Positions 19,086 through 28,900 of a stretch of DNA of 60,988 bases are shown piece by piece. The notes under the pieces are model-generated. The model was not told the origin of the DNA, searched no databases, and saw only the letters and a program-made list of their open reading frames with translations. A program made the translations under genes and the position numbers. The stretch comes from an uncultured Flavobacteriaceae bacterium (GTDB lineage: Bacteria; Bacteroidota; Bacteroidia; Flavobacteriales; Flavobacteriaceae): contig CAJWXC010000002.1 of NCBI GenBank assembly GCA_913048215.1, forward strand, positions 1 to 60,988, in the 5' to 3' direction. Within the stretch, counting starts at the first letter, position 1, and every line of letters begins with the position of its first letter.

Positions 19086-19774
19086 TATAAAAGTTTTTTA
19101 ATGTCTTGTATTAACATGTCTATCCCTTCTTGCTCTAAACCGTTGTAATAAAAAAGAGGATTTCCGTGGGTGTCTTTTCTTGAACGCACCACTCCGTTTT
19201 GATCAATCAAGGCAAACAAACCAGAATGAGAAAAACCATCTATATCGTCTTTGTCTTGTGCTGCAAATAATTTGAAACCTTCGTTGGAGAGTTTGTGGAT
19301 TATTTGTTGGTTACCTGTTAAAAAATTCCAGTTTGGATGGGTTGCATTGTATGTGGTTGCATACTCCTTTAAAACCTTTGGAGTATCAAAAGAAGGATCT
19401 ATAGATATAGAAGCAATTCCAAAATTTTCTTGATTTGCAAACTCCTGAGAAACTTGCAACATGTTTCTATTCATAATTGGGCAGATGGTAGTACAACTAG
19501 AAAAGAAAAACTCTACAACATAGACCTTGCCTTTATAAAACTCATTGGTTACACCTTCATTGTCTTGATTTATAAAATCAAATGGGGGAACCTCTTGCAG
19601 GGTTAGTAACAGCTCAGAGGTGTCAGCAACCACGTCAGCCTCTTGACTTTTTGCTGTGCTCATTCTAGTGGTATCTACAATCGTGTTATTGACAATACGA
19701 TTGTGAATTTTTGGGATAAAAATGATCCCAAAAATTAAAATAACAGCAAAAAGACCTATATACTTCGCTTTCAT
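19085..19774 (-). CDS. SCO1/SenC family copper-binding protein
   Basis: FFFSSCTTICPIMNRNM (CxxxC), DPSFDTPKVLKEYA, FSHSGLFALIDQNG. Confidence 0.92.
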   Translation of the reverse strand: MKAKYIGLFAVILIFGIIFIPKIHNRIVNNTIVDTTRMSTAKSQEADVVADTSELLLTLQEVPPFDFINQDNEGVTNEFYKGKVYVVEFFFSSCTTICPIMNRNMLQVSQEFANQENFGIASISIDPSFDTPKVLKEYATTYNATHPNWNFLTGNQQIIHKLSNEGFKLFAAQDKDDIDGFSHSGLFALIDQNGVVRSRKDTHGNPLFYYNGLEQEGIDMLIQDIKKLL

Positions 19775-19776
19775 TA

Positions 19777-20460
19777 TTATTGGTTTACTAAAATTTCATT
19801 TCTTCTGCTGTTCTCTTTGGTTGCCTTTCGATATTCTGCCAACACCACCTTAACATCATCACTCATTCTATTATTTATATCTCCAATATCTGCAGAATTA
19901 TAGCCATATACTAAACCATCTGCAACATCTGGGTCATCATTTCTACCACGCAAATGCGCATCCTTGTCAATTATAAATACAAAACTACTAGATTGGGAGC
20001 TGTCTAAAAAATAACCACTGTTAAGAGACCCAAACACATCTTGTATGTCCTGTGGAGTTCCAAAGGCATATTTCCAAGAGGTTGTGGGAGCAATCTCAGA
20101 AATCTTAGCCGTCAAAATCTTTGCTCCGTTTCTTGCGCTTTCAGGCAATAAAATCAAAAATTGAAATTCTTTATACTCGTGATTTTTTTTGTAAATTTTG
20201 TGTGCAAGATTATAGGTATAAGCTTTTGTTTGCAATGGAGTGTCTCCAAAAAAGCCAAGTATTGTGATTTTGTTATCAAGGGTTACCGCATTACCGTTAA
20301 GGTCCTTGAAATTAGAAACACTAAGTACATCTTGTGATAGCACAGGTAGCTTACCAAAATTGTTAACACCAGTTGCAAAAAACATATAAATAGCAATGGG
20401 TAGTAAAAACAAGACCGCTAGGACTATTTTCTTTTTAATACTGTTTTGTTGCGTTTCCAA
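19777..20460 (-). CDS. Membrane-anchored thioredoxin-fold-like protein without cysteines
   Basis: N-terminal TM, then a segment resembling thioredoxin/SCO topology (TILGFFGD...FQFLILLPES...SSSFVFIIDKDAHLRGR); no Cys in 227 aa; adjacent to SCO. Confidence 0.6.
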   Translation of the reverse strand: METQQNSIKKKIVLAVLFLLPIAIYMFFATGVNNFGKLPVLSQDVLSVSNFKDLNGNAVTLDNKITILGFFGDTPLQTKAYTYNLAHKIYKKNHEYKEFQFLILLPESARNGAKILTAKISEIAPTTSWKYAFGTPQDIQDVFGSLNSGYFLDSSQSSSFVFIIDKDAHLRGRNDDPDVADGLVYGYNSADIGDINNRMSDDVKVVLAEYRKATKENSRRNEILVNQ

Positions 20461-20542
20461 TTGATTGATTTTGTTTGCAAAAATACACTACAAAAGGATG
20501 TTTACCAAGCAGCCCTTCGTTAATATTCAATTAAAAATTAAA

Positions 20543-20573
20543 CAAAAAACTCCCACCTTTTGGTGAGAGTTTA
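20543..20573 (-). terminator. Intrinsic terminator downstream of cox subunit IV
   Basis: Minus strand AAACTCTCACCAAAAGGTGGGAGTTTTTTG. Confidence 0.8.
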
Positions 20574-20597
20574 AATATATTTTACAGAGTAAATAAT

Positions 20598-21041
20598 TTA
20601 AAAGTCAAACTTAATATAGTTGCTTTTATATACCTCAAAGATGTAGTCTCCCTCTACAAGTAGAATTAAAACTAAATAACAGATCAAGAAAATAGCAGTC
20701 CAAACTACCATACGTCTTAATGCTTTTGTCTCATCACGCATGTGCATGAAATCCCAAGTAATGTAATACGCCTTTACAATGGTAAGAACTATAAATATGA
20801 GATTCAATGGCTTCATGAAAATAAATGGTGACAAAAAGATATTAGCCATTGTTGCCATAAATCCGCCCTCAAAAGCAGACATGAAAGGAACCATTAAAGA
20901 CTCTGGCTTTATGATACCAAATATAACTTCAACAATTGTGATGATAGATAGGAAAGTAAAAACTCCCCAGATTTTTTGTTCGATTGACTTGAACTTAAGC
21001 CTTCCTCTAAAGATTGCTAAACTGTGCTCGTGATGTCCCAT
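20598..21041 (-). CDS. Cytochrome c oxidase subunit IV-like (caa3 type)
   Basis: Small polytopic protein (MMTM-like spacing, FMHMRDETKALRRMVVWTAIFLICYL) directly downstream of two subunit III genes. Confidence 0.75.
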   Translation of the reverse strand: MGHHEHSLAIFRGRLKFKSIEQKIWGVFTFLSIITIVEVIFGIIKPESLMVPFMSAFEGGFMATMANIFLSPFIFMKPLNLIFIVLTIVKAYYITWDFMHMRDETKALRRMVVWTAIFLICYLVLILLVEGDYIFEVYKSNYIKFDF

Positions 21042-21065
21042 TATATATACTACTAAATATTATTA

Positions 21066-22046
21066 TTAAACAAGGTAAAAGAAGGTGAATACAAATACCC
21101 AAACCAGATCGACAAAGTGCCAGTACAGACCAACTTTTTCTACCATTTCATAACTCTTTCTGCGCTCATAGGTACCTATAACAACATTAAAGAAAATAAT
21201 AATGTTTATTAAAACTCCAGAGAAAACGTGAAATCCGTGAAATCCGGTTATAAAGAAAAAGAAATCTGCAAATAAAGGATGTCCATACTCATTGCGTTTT
21301 AGGTTTGCACCTTCTACAACTAGTTTACCATCTTTTTTAATTTTTTCAATTGAAGCCTCTCTTGAGAGAACCGTTGGATGTCCCTTTTCATCTAAGTACT
21401 GAGTGCGTATTAACAAATTCTCATTTGCTAAAAACCCTGCTTTTACTTCTTCAAAGTTATAAGAGGTTTGTTTGTTTCCACTCATAAACCAAACACCATT
21501 ACTAGCATGATGCTCGACAGAAGATCCTGGAATTGACTGAGCAAAACTTCCAATAGCCACACGGTCTCCCTCTGTATCTAAAAACTGTAAGATTTTACCC
21601 CCTTTTGTTTCTACAGCTCCGTAATCTCCTTTTATAAAAGTTGCCCATTCCCAAGCTTGAGAACCAACAAATATGGCTCCCCCAATGATGGTTAAAAACA
21701 TATAAATAGCAACCTTACTTTGCTTCATTTTGTGCCCTGCATCTACTGCCAAAACCATGGTTACAGAAGAGAAAATTAAAATAAAGGTCATGAAGGCTAC
21801 GTAAAACATAGGGGCAGGCACACCATGTAAAAACGGGAAGTGTGTAAACACCTCATCTGCGATTGGCCATGCGTCTACGAATTTAAATCTTGAAAAGCCG
21901 TAAGCAGCTAAAAATCCAGAGAAAGTTAAAGCATCTGAGACGATGAAAAACCACATCATCATTTTACCATAACTAGCTCTTAAAGGTTGGTTTCCACCTC
22001 CCCAAACACCGCCTTTAGAGGCCGTTGTTGCAACAGTTGTTTCCAT
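21066..22046 (-). CDS. Cytochrome c oxidase subunit III (with large internal soluble insertion)
   Basis: FFITGFHGFHVFSGV and YWHFVDLVWVFVFTFFYLV. Confidence 0.88.
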   Translation of the reverse strand: METTVATTASKGGVWGGGNQPLRASYGKMMMWFFIVSDALTFSGFLAAYGFSRFKFVDAWPIADEVFTHFPFLHGVPAPMFYVAFMTFILIFSSVTMVLAVDAGHKMKQSKVAIYMFLTIIGGAIFVGSQAWEWATFIKGDYGAVETKGGKILQFLDTEGDRVAIGSFAQSIPGSSVEHHASNGVWFMSGNKQTSYNFEEVKAGFLANENLLIRTQYLDEKGHPTVLSREASIEKIKKDGKLVVEGANLKRNEYGHPLFADFFFFITGFHGFHVFSGVLINIIIFFNVVIGTYERRKSYEMVEKVGLYWHFVDLVWVFVFTFFYLV

Positions 22047-22091
22047 AAATAGAAATCAATTTTTAATTTGGTTCAAAAATACATTATTTTT

Positions 22092-22673
22092 TTATCTCAC
22101 GAAATATAAAAACAAAAACAGATACACCCATAAAAGGTCTACAAAGTGCCAAAAAGTAGTAGCAAGTTCAATTCCAAGGGTTTTTCCGTTTGTATATTTT
22201 AATTTGTAATGATTATAAATTACCGCAAGTACACAAACAAGACCAACGACAATATGTGCAAGGTGTAATAACACCACTAAATAAATAAATGAAGTGGTTA
22301 TACTACTTTCACTACCGGTAAAAAAGTAGCCATTTTCTATAATTTGAGAAAAACCAAGAAATTGCAGATAGACAAACACCACACCTAAAACAAACGTGGT
22401 AATGAGCAAGACCATAGCTTTAGGGTTTTGCTCTTTTTTTACGGCATTTTTCGCCAAAATAAATGTAAAACTACTTGCTATAATAACAGCAAGACTTATA
22501 AAAAAAGCTTGAGGTATTTCAAAATCTGTTAACCAGTCTGGGCGTTCTTTACTTATGATATAAGCGCTAGTAAGACCCGCAAAACTCATTCCTAGACTTA
22601 TCATACCAAAAAGTAGCATGTTCTTTTTAGCACGTGCTATTTTATCTTTCTCTGTACCCTGTGTGTAGTCCAT
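22092..22673 (-). CDS. Heme-copper oxidase subunit III
   Basis: LHLAHIVVGLVCVLAVIYNH and TTFWHFVDLLWVYLFLFLYFVR. Confidence 0.88.
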   Translation of the reverse strand: MDYTQGTEKDKIARAKKNMLLFGMISLGMSFAGLTSAYIISKERPDWLTDFEIPQAFFISLAVIIASSFTFILAKNAVKKEQNPKAMVLLITTFVLGVVFVYLQFLGFSQIIENGYFFTGSESSITTSFIYLVVLLHLAHIVVGLVCVLAVIYNHYKLKYTNGKTLGIELATTFWHFVDLLWVYLFLFLYFVR

Positions 22674-22697
22674 ATTTTTAAATTTTAATAGCGCTGT

Positions 22698-23591
22698 TTA
22701 CCTAATAAACTTATCTGCCACGTATATGATTTGCAATAAGGTAATATAACTTACACTCACCAGCATAAGCGCTTTGGCAGATGTATCTGTTCTTTGTTTA
22801 TATAATTTTAAGCCGTAGTATACAAACCAAATTCCTAGCCCGCCGATAATAATGGCCGAAATTGGAGTGATATAAAAATCTCCTGTTACCCCAAATGCAG
22901 GAATTAAAGAAGAGAGCACAGTGCAAACACTGTAGAAAATAACTTGCACAGCTGTGGTGCGATCTCTTTTACCAGTAGGCAACATAAAAAAGCCTCCTTT
23001 TTTATAATCATCAAATAAAAACCATCCTATAGCCCAAAAATGAGGAAATTGCCAAAAGAACTGTATCATAAACAAAGTCCCAGGTTCTATACCAAAATCG
23101 TTGGTAGCCGCAACCCATCCTAACATAAAGGGGATAGCTCCTGGAAAAGCGCCAACAAAAACAGACAAGGGTGTTCTTGTTTTTAATGGGGTGTATAAAA
23201 ACACGTATATAAAAATAGATATAGCGCCAAACATGGCTGTTTGCGGATTGATACTATACAATACAGCAATACCAACAACGGTAAGAACAATAGCTATTGA
23301 GAGGGCGGCAGCCACACTCATAGTGCCAGCAGGTATGGGCCTGTTTTTTGTTCTATCCATCAAGATGTCTAAATCACGCTCCATGATTTGATTGTACACG
23401 TTACTTGCCCCTACCATGCAATAACCTCCAATACATAAAAGCAATAAGATCATAAAATCTACTTGAGTTGCACCAAGTAAATACCCTGCAACCGAGGAAA
23501 ACACAACACTTACAGACAACCTAAGTTTGGTTATATCTGTAAAGTTTTTAACCCACCAAATGGGAAGTACTTGTGTTTGAGTTACTGACAA
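22698..23591 (-). CDS. cyoE/ctaB: Protoheme IX farnesyltransferase
   Basis: UbiA-type NVYNQIMERDLDILMDRTKNRPIPAGTM; PHFWAIGWFLFDDYKKGGFFMLP. Confidence 0.93.
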   Translation of the reverse strand: MSVTQTQVLPIWWVKNFTDITKLRLSVSVVFSSVAGYLLGATQVDFMILLLLCIGGYCMVGASNVYNQIMERDLDILMDRTKNRPIPAGTMSVAAALSIAIVLTVVGIAVLYSINPQTAMFGAISIFIYVFLYTPLKTRTPLSVFVGAFPGAIPFMLGWVAATNDFGIEPGTLFMIQFFWQFPHFWAIGWFLFDDYKKGGFFMLPTGKRDRTTAVQVIFYSVCTVLSSLIPAFGVTGDFYITPISAIIIGGLGIWFVYYGLKLYKQRTDTSAKALMLVSVSYITLLQIIYVADKFIR

Positions 23592-23630
23592 TAGAATCTA
23601 ATTTAATTTTTATCTTCTCTTTTGAGTGTG

Positions 23631-23638
23631 CAAAGATA
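23631..23638 (-). promoter_or_regulatory. Predicted -7 promoter element (TATCTTTG) for the ctaB-cox operon
   Basis: Matches the Bacteroidota TAnnTTTG consensus; a TTG lies 21 nt upstream; the element is about 40 nt upstream of the ctaB start. Confidence 0.55.
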
Positions 23639-23732
23639 CGGCACAACTCTAATTTTTACCAATTTATAACACATTATCTATGTTAAAAATAAGCCTAAAA
23701 AACACTATTACATATGAGATACAAAAACCAAA

Positions 23733-23815
23733 AAAAACCCTATAAAAAAAAGGTAGATACCCTTTATCAAAAACCCTATAAAAAAAGCGCTGCAGAATTA
23801 TCTACAGCGCTTTTA
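23733..23815 (-). terminator. Tandem terminator-like hairpins downstream of the tonB-lipoprotein operon
   Basis: Minus strand: AAAAGCGCTGTAGATAATTCTGCAGCGCTTTTTTT, then a second short hairpin (AAAGG..CCTTT) and another T tract. Confidence 0.7.
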
Positions 23816-23834
23816 GTATGTATAAATATTGGCT

Positions 23835-24347
23835 TTATCGCTCCATTCTAATTTCAAATGATTCAACATAATCTACTCCATCTTCTGTATATGCATCACT
23901 AACTGAAAGTCTAAGTTGATTGTTGTTAAATAACGTAACATCAAAGAGAGTTTCATCCATAAGAAGTTGCATGGTACTATTATTGGAGGTATAGGTTCCA
24001 ATATAATCATCGATATCTTCTATATATGTAGATTGACTCACAATTTCCCCTGCAACAGTTCTCTGTGTGTTGACAACATATTGACCGTCTGATATATACG
24101 TTCCGTTTTCACGAAAAGTTATAGTTAGTTGAAATGTTTCTCCCTCGGTAATATCCTCTGTTATAATATCAAGCCCATTCACATTTTGAGTTTGTGTACC
24201 GTAGGAAGCTAGATAAGTAACATTATAACTTGCTGCACTTAAGTTTTCGGTATTAAGCTCATAGACAGGAGCATCATCGCTTGTGCAAGCGGTTAATGAT
24301 ACAACAATAATAAATGCAAATATGTGTCTAAGTAATTTCATAATCAA
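23835..24347 (-). CDS. Lipocalin-like putative lipoprotein
   Basis: Signal/lipobox VVSLTACTSDDAP; beta-rich protein (FRENGTYISDGQYVV) of lipocalin-like size. Confidence 0.65.
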   Translation of the reverse strand: MIMKLLRHIFAFIIVVSLTACTSDDAPVYELNTENLSAASYNVTYLASYGTQTQNVNGLDIITEDITEGETFQLTITFRENGTYISDGQYVVNTQRTVAGEIVSQSTYIEDIDDYIGTYTSNNSTMQLLMDETLFDVTLFNNNQLRLSVSDAYTEDGVDYVESFEIRMER

Positions 24348-24353
24348 TATGTA

Positions 24354-25070
24354 TTAGTTTTCTATCTGAAATCTTATTGGAAGTGAATACAGTACTCCTA
24401 CCGCTTGACCACGTTGCTTTCCAGGGGTCATCTTAGGTAAAGCTTTAATAGTTTTCACTGCTTCTTGTTTTAATTTTGGATGCGGCGCACGTGCCTGTAC
24501 ATTTGTAATGTTACCTGTTTTGTCGATTTTAAATTGCACGTAGATTTGTTGAATCCCTTCCAAACCTAAATCACTAGCTAAATCTGTGTTGAATTTCTTT
24601 TGTACAAATTTTTGAATTTTACTAGACATGCACTTTTTCTTGGCTGCATTATTACCTGCACTTTCACAACCAGGGTAAATTGGTACATTCTCAATTACTG
24701 CAAAAGGAACATCATCAATGATCTCTCCAGCCTCTTCAATCTCTTCAATCTCCACAATTTCCTCTTCTTGGCTAATTTCTGTAGATTCAATAATGGTTTC
24801 TTCTACATCTGCCTCATCTTCAATTACCTCAATCACCTCTGGAGCTGGTGGTGGCGGTGGTGGCGGTGGTGGTGGGGTTAACAGCTCTGTAATTGGAATA
24901 TCTTCATCAAGATCATCACCCACATTTAAGGTGTCTAGAGAAAGATCTCTATCATAAGATTTCCACTCTACTGCTTGCCAAGACAAAAACAACATAAAAG
25001 CAAGACCTGCTAGAAAGTAGACGCCACTCCATTGTTTTAAATCTGCTTTTGGATTTTTTTTTGGTTCCAT
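24354..25070 (-). CDS. tonB: Energy transducer TonB
   Basis: N-terminal TM, PPPPPPPPPPAPEV then acidic linker, C-terminal TonB domain (IYVQFKIDKTGNITNVQARAPHPKLKQEAVKTIKALPKMTPGKQRG). Confidence 0.93.
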   Translation of the reverse strand: MEPKKNPKADLKQWSGVYFLAGLAFMLFLSWQAVEWKSYDRDLSLDTLNVGDDLDEDIPITELLTPPPPPPPPPPAPEVIEVIEDEADVEETIIESTEISQEEEIVEIEEIEEAGEIIDDVPFAVIENVPIYPGCESAGNNAAKKKCMSSKIQKFVQKKFNTDLASDLGLEGIQQIYVQFKIDKTGNITNVQARAPHPKLKQEAVKTIKALPKMTPGKQRGQAVGVLYSLPIRFQIEN

Positions 25071-25141
25071 AATTGAATTTAAATTATCGTCGATAAAAAT
25101 ATAGAAAATCTATTGTAATGTAAAACAATAGCACTGTAATA

Positions 25142-25537
25142 TTAGTAAATAAATTTTTTTGACATCTTAACCACAAATGATCCTAGAATCAAACCACAAA
25201 CATTAGCAACTACGTCAAAAAAATCTGCTCCTCTTGTAGGGATTAAGTTCTCTTGTATTACTTCAATAAGTATGCCGTAAATGAAAATACAACCAAATAG
25301 CAAAGCCAGTGTGGGGGGCTTTTTAGCTTTTGTATTTCTTGAGAACAAATAACTGGCCCAAACCACAAATAATCCTGCGTTTATGGCAAGATGTAAAATC
25401 TTATCTGCAAATGGAATATCTATATTTGGACCGCCGGTAATTGGCAACAATAATGCCAATGTAATGAGCAGTGTGTACCCAAAGGCTATACCAAGCAGAA
25501 GTTTAGGCTCCAACAAGTTCTTTATACCCTGCTTCAT
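25142..25537 (-). CDS. VanZ-like family membrane protein
   Basis: [37 protein letters not shown]. Confidence 0.85.
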   Translation of the reverse strand: MKQGIKNLLEPKLLLGIAFGYTLLITLALLLPITGGPNIDIPFADKILHLAINAGLFVVWASYLFSRNTKAKKPPTLALLFGCIFIYGILIEVIQENLIPTRGADFFDVVANVCGLILGSFVVKMSKKFIY

Positions 25538-25883
25538 CCAATAGGTTTTCTATTTCTTCTGGGTTGGAAATTTTAACCTTTATCATCCAACCTTCTCCAT
25601 AAGGGTCATTGTTTACTTTTTCAGGCTCTGATTCTAAAGAATCATTAAATGCTATAATTTCACCAGAGAGGGGTAAAAATAAGTCTGACACTGTTTTAAC
25701 TGCCTCTACAGAACCAAATACCTCATCTGCATCCATAGTCTCATCAAGTGTTTCTACCTCAACATATACAATATCTCCAAGTTCTCCTTGCGCAAAATCT
25801 GTAATTCCTACTGTAGCGGTATCGCCATCAATAGCGATCCATTCATGATCTTTAGTGTACTTTAAATTTGATGGAATATTCAT
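25503..25883 (-). CDS. gcvH: Glycine cleavage system H protein
   Basis: [35 protein letters not shown]; lipoyl-lysine region [19 protein letters not shown]. Confidence 0.97.
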   Translation of the reverse strand: MNIPSNLKYTKDHEWIAIDGDTATVGITDFAQGELGDIVYVEVETLDETMDADEVFGSVEAVKTVSDLFLPLSGEIIAFNDSLESEPEKVNNDPYGEGWMIKVKISNPEEIENLLDEAGYKELVGA

Positions 25884-25906
25884 AGTTATATTTTTTTGTT
25901 TTTATT

Positions 25907-28900
25907 TTAATTACCGAAGTTATACCTTAAAGTCAGACCACTGCGAATGGTTGTTTGTGGGAAGGCAGTTGAGATAGCATACTCAGAAAATGTGTGGTCA
26001 TAATAAAACGCTGCAGTTAAGTTTTTACTTAATGCATAATCTACCAATAACTGAGCACCGTAAATAGTTTGCCCTGCAGTGGTTTGGTTATTCTCAATAT
26101 CCAAATAGCGTATAATTGTTCTGTTATCTCTTCTTGAAAGGTCTAGTTTAAAGTTCAAATCACTTTTTAATATTTGTTTTTTACCTCCAAAGTTAGTTCC
26201 AATTCGTAGGTCTTTAATTCTATACCCTAGGCCTATTATAACTTCATCTCCTTTAATCTCGGTTAAAAGGTTATTGGCAAAACTAAGGCCTAGTGCTCTG
26301 TCTTTTCTATACTCTGCACTAACTTTAACAGAGTTTTTCATCTCTAGATCAATTTTAAGTAGTGGTGAAAATTGCTCAGTAAGGTTTACATTGGTTAAAA
26401 ACTGCTGGCTTTTAAAATCTCCAGCTTGATCTGTTGCGGCCGTTGCTGGATTACCGTCTCTGGAGCGGTTGTAGTCTAAATTGGTTTGAAATTGATTCAC
26501 GGTATACCCGGCTGTATATCCATGCTGAATTGAGAATCTTTTAAAACGTTTTTTAAACCATCCCAAACGCATAAAACCCGTGTATTTGATATCCCAATTT
26601 GGCAGAGGTATATCTCTTAAAATACCTTTTTTCTCATTCTGTACATCAGCGCCTTTGTAGGCGGCTATAAATGATGGTAACAAAACATCTTGACTTGTAG
26701 GGCCAAATCCAACAGGATATCCCGTTTCTGGATCTACAGGAAAAGCATCTGTACCATAAAATTCTGAGGCCAAGCTATTGGCAACTATAAGCCTATTATT
26801 TCTAAAAGCATCAAAAGGCTCAGAAGCTGCATCTGTAGTGCTTTGAAAAGCAGTTGCGATAAGTAGCGTTGAAATGTTAAAGTTACCTGAGGTAACAGGT
26901 GTTAAAGAGTTATACAGGCCGTCTTCAATAATGTAGTTCTCTGAGTAGTTTTCTGAGTATATTCTGCTAGCATTAATATCAATTTTAAGATCTCTAATTG
27001 GCTCAAGATTGACCTGAACGTCTAATTGACTTGTTTCATTCTCTGTATATTGCTCATTGTATTCTGGATACAGGGTTAACCAACCGTTTCGAGCTGCTTG
27101 ATCTCTTACCTCAGCTTGGCTTCCAAAGGTAAAACCTGCCGTTGGCTTTAAGGTTCCTATAAAACCAATGGAACGATTGTACCCTGGCAAGAAAATACCA
27201 TTAGTTTCTTGGTAGTTAAATTGTGCTTTTTTAATCATAGTGGCCAACCCTATAAGTGTGTTGGCTGCTTTGTCTGCACCACTTAATCCATTTCCAAAAC
27301 CACCTCCAGAATTAGTCCCTCTTCCAGGAGAATTCTTACCCCCTTTAGCAGTAAGGCCTAGGGCGTCACCTTTGGAACTTGTTTTGGCTTGCTTACCGTC
27401 TTTACCTGCTCCGCTTTTTGGGTTAAAGCCCCCTCCATTCCTCGATGCGCTATTTCTAGAATTCCCTGCATTTCTACTGGCTTTCTTTTTAGATAGACCG
27501 ATATATCTGTAAAAGGCATTAAAATCAAAGGTTGAATTAATACGATGTGTACTAGCATTTTGGATAGAATTTCCTAAATCATAGCTTTGCACGGTACCGT
27601 CAGATAGTTCAATATCTATGTTATTAAATAAATCACTACCGTCTTGCCATTGGAAATCTCCAGTATATGAGTAAGTGGCCCGAATCCACTTCAAGAAAGG
27701 GAACTTTGCAGTTGGTAAATCATAGTTTAATTGCAATGATTGAAAATGCTGGTTGGGATCTCCTACATCAAACAGACCGTCAAAGACTCCAATTTGATTA
27801 TTAGCAATCCCTTCATCATCTATATAGTTGGTAACAATTCTGTTATTAGAGGTTGTGAAATTAAAACGGAATGATTTTGTAAGATTGTAATTAATTGCAT
27901 AATCCCAATCAAATAAATAGTTTCTTTGATAAAGTACTGGTAACCCTATATTTCCGTCCTCTAGGTTTAATTCTCTAAATTTTTGCTCATTGTGTTGTCG
28001 CAAAATATTAGAGTTTACTGATATACTGGTTGGCAAATAATTAAAGTTAATGTCTTTTAAAAACTGCCAGTATTTCCCCTTAAAAATAGAATCGTTCTTT
28101 TTAAAGGGCTCAAATGTTTTGGGGGTGAAGTTATAGGCATACGTCCCACCCAAACGTACATTTTGATCTAAAGCCTCTTGAATTTCAAAATCATTATGAT
28201 CTATTTGATTGTAGGAAGCAGAAAGCGTAAGGTTTTCAATATCATAAGCCTTTGGCTTACCCTCTGAGGTACGTTCTTTACGAACCCCAATAAAATTAAT
28301 ACTCTGTCTTTTGGTATAATCTACTGACTGACCCAAAATTTCCTCTCGCCTTTCAGAATTTTCCTCGTTATCTAATCTGGTTTGCAATTCTACATCTTGA
28401 TACTCTGGATCAAATTGAGGAGTAATTAGTTTTTCAGACCTACCATAATTAAATGGTAATTGTATCCCCCATTTCTTGGGTAGCATCTGCCCTAGATTCA
28501 GATTGGTTACCATATCATACTCTTGTACATCTTCTCTACTTCGATCATTTGGCCCTTGTTCTAAAGAACCAAAACCAATGGTACTCACTCTACCTGTTGC
28601 ACTCACATTTGCAAAATCCGCAAAATTTGCATCCATAGCAGCAACAGCTGCCCAACCGCCTTGGTTTTGCAACTCAGATAGACGTAATTCATTAAACCAA
28701 ACTTCTCCACACAATTCTGTGTTGGTCTCATTTCTCACACCAATCATGGCTACACGAACATCGCCGAAACTTGGATTTCCCTTCATTCCTACCCTAAGTA
28801 TGTTAGAGGGTAAGCCCTCTATTTCTCCCTCTTCAAAGAAATGTAATTGGTTTGGAGCATAGGTGGCAGGATCTCCTAAGATGGTAGATTTTAAATCTTG

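Noticed and set aside
24840-24880. GGT/GGC microsatellite-like repeat
   Set aside because: Fully explained as the TonB polyproline linker codons on the minus strand; only worth noting as a possible length-variable tract.
24600-24957. Plus-strand ORFs rich in Trp/Gly/Ser opposite the tonB polyproline tract
   Set aside because: Antisense artefacts of the (CCA/CCN)n proline repeat (WWWRWWRWWWG, GGGGGGGGG).
27240-27512. 90-aa plus-strand Pro/Leu-rich ORF (MANPISVLAALSAPLNPFPKPPPEL...)
   Set aside because: It is antisense to the Gly-rich low-complexity part of SprA; reverse complement of GGN codons yields Pro-rich peptides. No independent coding evidence.
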